Source of the DNA: Nitrospirota bacterium
Lineage (GTDB): Bacteria > Nitrospirota > UBA9217
Length of the DNA stretch: 64,000 nucleotides
NCBI GenBank assembly: GCA_023229435.1
Contig: JALNZF010000016.1
Location: 1 to 64,000 of the forward strand
Direction: 5' to 3'
The notes under the pieces were generated by a model. It searched no databases, had not been told where the DNA came from, and was given only the letters and a program-made list of their open reading frames with translations. Positions 61,335 through 64,000 of the stretch are shown here, piece after piece (position 1 is the stretch's first letter; each line of letters starts with the position of its first letter). The position numbers and the translations under genes are program-made.

Positions 61335-64000
61335 ATGGCGGCAGTACGGCATATCATCTTCATCTGTCTATTCTCCCTTCTGTTTGCAGGGCAGGTGTCC
61401 GCGTTCCAGCCGATGGAGTTCGTGCGTGAGATCGGCGAGGCGGGAAAACAGGCGAAGCAGAGTCAATTCCACGCGCCCCGCGCGTTGGCCGCTCACGGAG
61501 ATCGCTTGTACGTTGCCGATACCGAAGCCCATCGCATCGTCGTCCTGGACCAGAGCGGCAAGACCGTGCTGTCCTGGGGTTTGAAAGGGAGCAAGCCGGG
61601 CCAGTTCAAATATCCCGCAGGGATCGCGATCGACGAGCAGGGCCTCGTCTACGTGGCGGACACCGGCAACAATCGCATCCAGGTGTTCGACGATGGGGGG
61701 AAGTGGGTGCGCGGTTTCGGCGCCAGGGGAGACGGCCTCCGTGAGTTCAGCGGCCCGACCGGGATAACCGTTTCCGCGGGCTTTGTCACTATTGCCGATA
61801 CGGGCAACAGCCGCGTGCAGGTGCTGACCACCGGCGGCATCGCGGTCCGCCAGATCACGGTAAGGACGAAGACCGACGAGATGAAGGCGCCCGTAGGCGT
61901 GGCAGTGGATGCGCAGCACAGGATATACGTCATCGACACGGGGACCGATACGGCGCGCGTCTTTGACCCCACGGGTGTTCAGGTCCGCGTCTTTGGTTCG
62001 CGAGGGAAAGGGACCGCCGGCCTTGATCGGCCGCAGGGTATTGCCGTGGACAGCCGCGGGTACATTTATATTGCGGACACAGGAAACTACAAGGTCAAAA
62101 AATTCGATCCCCGCGGCAAGCTTGTCGGCTCCATTGGCTCCGAGGGCGATGGCCCGGGACGGTTCCGAGAGTTAGCAGGACTGATCGCCGGTTACGAGAA
62201 CAGGATCTGGGTCCTTGACGCGGCCAGGAACACGGTCCAGGTAATTTCAACTGAAGACGGGGATGCGCCGTTGCTGACACCGTTGTCTCCATTGCCGGGT
62301 GTTGCGTTCACTCAGGAGATGCGGGGCGAGGTGGCCGCCATCTCGATCAATAAGAACGCCTGGGGCATGACGGGAGATTCTCTCACGGTTCTTGGCAATT
62401 CAGGCGGCGGACGCATCATCGGCTCGCGCGGGAGCGGCCCCGGCTCGTTCAAGAACGCGAGGGGTCTGACCGTGGACGGCCTTGGAAACTTCTGGGTCGC
62501 CGATACCGGCAATGACCGGCTGAAGAAGTTCAACAGTGAAGGAAGCCTTCTGCACGTATTCGGAAAATCCGGCAGCGGAGAAGGCGAGTTCCGATCGCCT
62601 TCGGGAGTTGCCGTGGGTCCAAAGGGCAACATCGCTGTTGCCGATACCGGGAACAGGCGGGTGCAGGTCTTCAGCTCCAAGGGGATGTTCCTCGGCGCAT
62701 TTGGAAAAGCGGGAAAATTGGCCGGACAGTTCGGCGAGGTTGTGGACATCGCAACGGATGAGTTCGAGAACCTTTACGTTGCGGACCGGGGAAACGACCG
62801 GATCGCGAAATATGACAGCAACGGCGGTCTCATCTGGGAAACGGGGAATACCGGCAGTGAAGAAGGGGAATTCCGGGAACCGGAGAATATCGTCGTATCA
62901 CCGGACAATGAGGTGTACGTGCTCGACGCGGGGAACTCGCGGGTCCAGGTCTTTGACCGTAATGGAAAATTTCTCAGAAAGTTCGGGAGCGAAGGCTCCG
63001 ACGCGGGCCAGTTCCGGGAGCCCCGGGGGCTTGCGCTGGAAGAGGGCCTCTGGTTGTATGTCGGCGACCGCGGCAACAAAAGGGCGCAGGTCTTTATCCT
63101 CAAACACACGCCGGCAATGCCGAAGGACGTCACGGCACAGGCAAAAATAAATGAAGTGCAGGTGAGCTGGAAGGCAAATACCGAAACCTACCTGGATCAG
63201 TATAAGGTCTATCGGGCTGATTCACCAACGGACGCCTTCACGCTCATCGGTACTTCGACCACGACATCCTATCTGGACAAGAACCTGCCGAGCAACCGGT
63301 CTTTCTCATACCGCGTGAGCAGCCAGGCCCGGGAGGGTAACGAAAGCGCGCTGTCGGGCGTCGTTTCCGCGGTCACGCCGAAGCTGGTCCCCGCCAGACC
63401 GAAACGGGTGAGGGGTGAGGCCTGGGGGAATCAGATCACGATCACGTGGCTGCCGAATCTTGAGCCCTTTGTTACACACTATCAAGTGTACCGTTCCAGA
63501 AAGGCGTCGACGGGCTATGAGTTCCTGGCAAAAACGGAAAAGACGATCTTCGATGACGGTCCGCTTGCAAACGATACGCTCTATTACTATCAGATAACGG
63601 CCGTCGGCAAGGAGGGCGATGAGAGCGCGCCGGGTGAAGTGGTCGTCGCCTCAACGCCCAGGGCGCTGTTGACGGCCCAGCCCATCGAGATCATCAGGAT
63701 GGAGACCGGCGAGGTGTTCGCGTCGGCGTATACCTATTATGAGTCCCATCCCCTCGGCAAGGTCGTGATCGTGAATACCGCCGACATTCCGTACCAGAAG
63801 GTCAAGGTGAGGTTCTCGACCAGGGATTTCATGGATAATCCGATCGAGACCGAGGTCCCCGAGATCGCTGCAAAGCAGCAGGTCGAAGTCCCGCTCAAAC
63901 CCGTATTCAATAAGAATATTCTCGAGGTCGCCGAGAATACGCCGCTCCCGTACGAGATCGCGGTCACGTTCTCGCAAGCGGGTGAACCCAGGACCGTGTC
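61335..64000 (+). CDS. exported NHL-repeat/fibronectin type III protein (partial, runs off the window)
   Basis: The frame starts at an ATG eight bases after CAGGAG and is open for 888 codons to the last base, so the C-terminus is missing. A signal peptide (FICLFSLLFAGQVSA) precedes about ten NHL beta-propeller repeats (residues 40-590), each with a VADTGNNRIQVFD-type motif. Two fibronectin type III domains (about 596-690 and 690-780) follow. The last part (about 785 onward) is another beta domain. NHL propellers bind proteins or peptidoglycan-like glycans. With the divergent beta-helix and barrel genes it forms an envelope-protein locus. Confidence 0.86.
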   Translation, partial: MAAVRHIIFICLFSLLFAGQVSAFQPMEFVREIGEAGKQAKQSQFHAPRALAAHGDRLYVADTEAHRIVVLDQSGKTVLSWGLKGSKPGQFKYPAGIAIDEQGLVYVADTGNNRIQVFDDGGKWVRGFGARGDGLREFSGPTGITVSAGFVTIADTGNSRVQVLTTGGIAVRQITVRTKTDEMKAPVGVAVDAQHRIYVIDTGTDTARVFDPTGVQVRVFGSRGKGTAGLDRPQGIAVDSRGYIYIADTGNYKVKKFDPRGKLVGSIGSEGDGPGRFRELAGLIAGYENRIWVLDAARNTVQVISTEDGDAPLLTPLSPLPGVAFTQEMRGEVAAISINKNAWGMTGDSLTVLGNSGGGRIIGSRGSGPGSFKNARGLTVDGLGNFWVADTGNDRLKKFNSEGSLLHVFGKSGSGEGEFRSPSGVAVGPKGNIAVADTGNRRVQVFSSKGMFLGAFGKAGKLAGQFGEVVDIATDEFENLYVADRGNDRIAKYDSNGGLIWETGNTGSEEGEFREPENIVVSPDNEVYVLDAGNSRVQVFDRNGKFLRKFGSEGSDAGQFREPRGLALEEGLWLYVGDRGNKRAQVFILKHTPAMPKDVTAQAKINEVQVSWKANTETYLDQYKVYRADSPTDAFTLIGTSTTTSYLDKNLPSNRSFSYRVSSQAREGNESALSGVVSAVTPKLVPARPKRVRGEAWGNQITITWLPNLEPFVTHYQVYRSRKASTGYEFLAKTEKTIFDDGPLANDTLYYYQITAVGKEGDESAPGEVVVASTPRALLTAQPIEIIRMETGEVFASAYTYYESHPLGKVVIVNTADIPYQKVKVRFSTRDFMDNPIETEVPEIAAKQQVEVPLKPVFNKNILEVAENTPLPYEIAVTFSQAGEPRTV

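Overview
The window is a GC-rich (by eye mid to high 50s percent), densely coded stretch of a Gram-negative, diderm, rod-shaped bacterium with type IV pili. No rRNA or tRNA is present to place it. The gene orders rho-rpmE-DUF1385-prfA-prmC-murA-his and mreBCD-mrdA-rodA followed by a fused B12-type radical SAM/DUF2344 gene and rng, together with a b6-type Rieske/cytochrome b set, fit Nitrospirota or a Deltaproteobacteria-like lineage. That placement is inference.

Layout. (1) 0.3-9.9 kb: ettA, ppnP, a TPR lipoprotein, an LTA-synthase-like sulfatase, a second ABC-F ATPase, a DUF1566 protein, a THUMP RNA methyltransferase and a small zinc-ribbon protein. (2) 10.4-21.7 kb, plus strand: an RDD protein, the cell-elongation operon mreB-mreC-mreD-mrdA-rodA, the fused radical SAM gene, rng and adk with its terminator. 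(3) 21.9-36.7 kb, mostly minus strand: a lipoprotein, a truncated DUF853 ATPase, and a long run from rho through rpmE, DUF1385, prfA, prmC and murA to hisD, hisG, hisC, hisB, hisH, hisA and hisF. (4) 37-51 kb, plus strand: type IV pilus genes (pilC, prepilins, a TMTC-like glycosyltransferase, a GspH/PilV/PilW/PilX-like minor pilin set with a large exported protein, a MerR-like regulator, pilMNOP and a secretin). (5) 51-58.5 kb: Rieske/cytochrome b6/subunit IV, a sulfur-relay set (TusA, TsuA/YedE, three DsrE/F/H-like proteins) and a DUF2318/ABC export-type trio. (6) 58.6-64 kb: an outer-membrane protein, a CFI-box beta-helix protein and a divergent NHL/fibronectin protein that runs off the end.

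The most unusual feature is the set of short degenerate tandem repeats filling intergenic space. Most keep a strict 7-bp period (for example GAGTGCG, ATTGGAA, CCGCAAT, GGTTCAC, ACGAAGG and GGAGTGA units). Another group has an 8-9 bp period. Most are arranged as an array, a spacer and the inverted array, so they can fold into hairpins. Nearly every gene junction from DUF1385 to hisF carries one, usually of a different family from its neighbours. Copies also lie in frame inside hisF and inside the leader peptides of two adjacent prepilins. Longer related elements of about 180-220 bp sit in the pilus locus. They resemble in principle the heptanucleotide STRR repeats of filamentous cyanobacteria, but with many unit sequences in one region.
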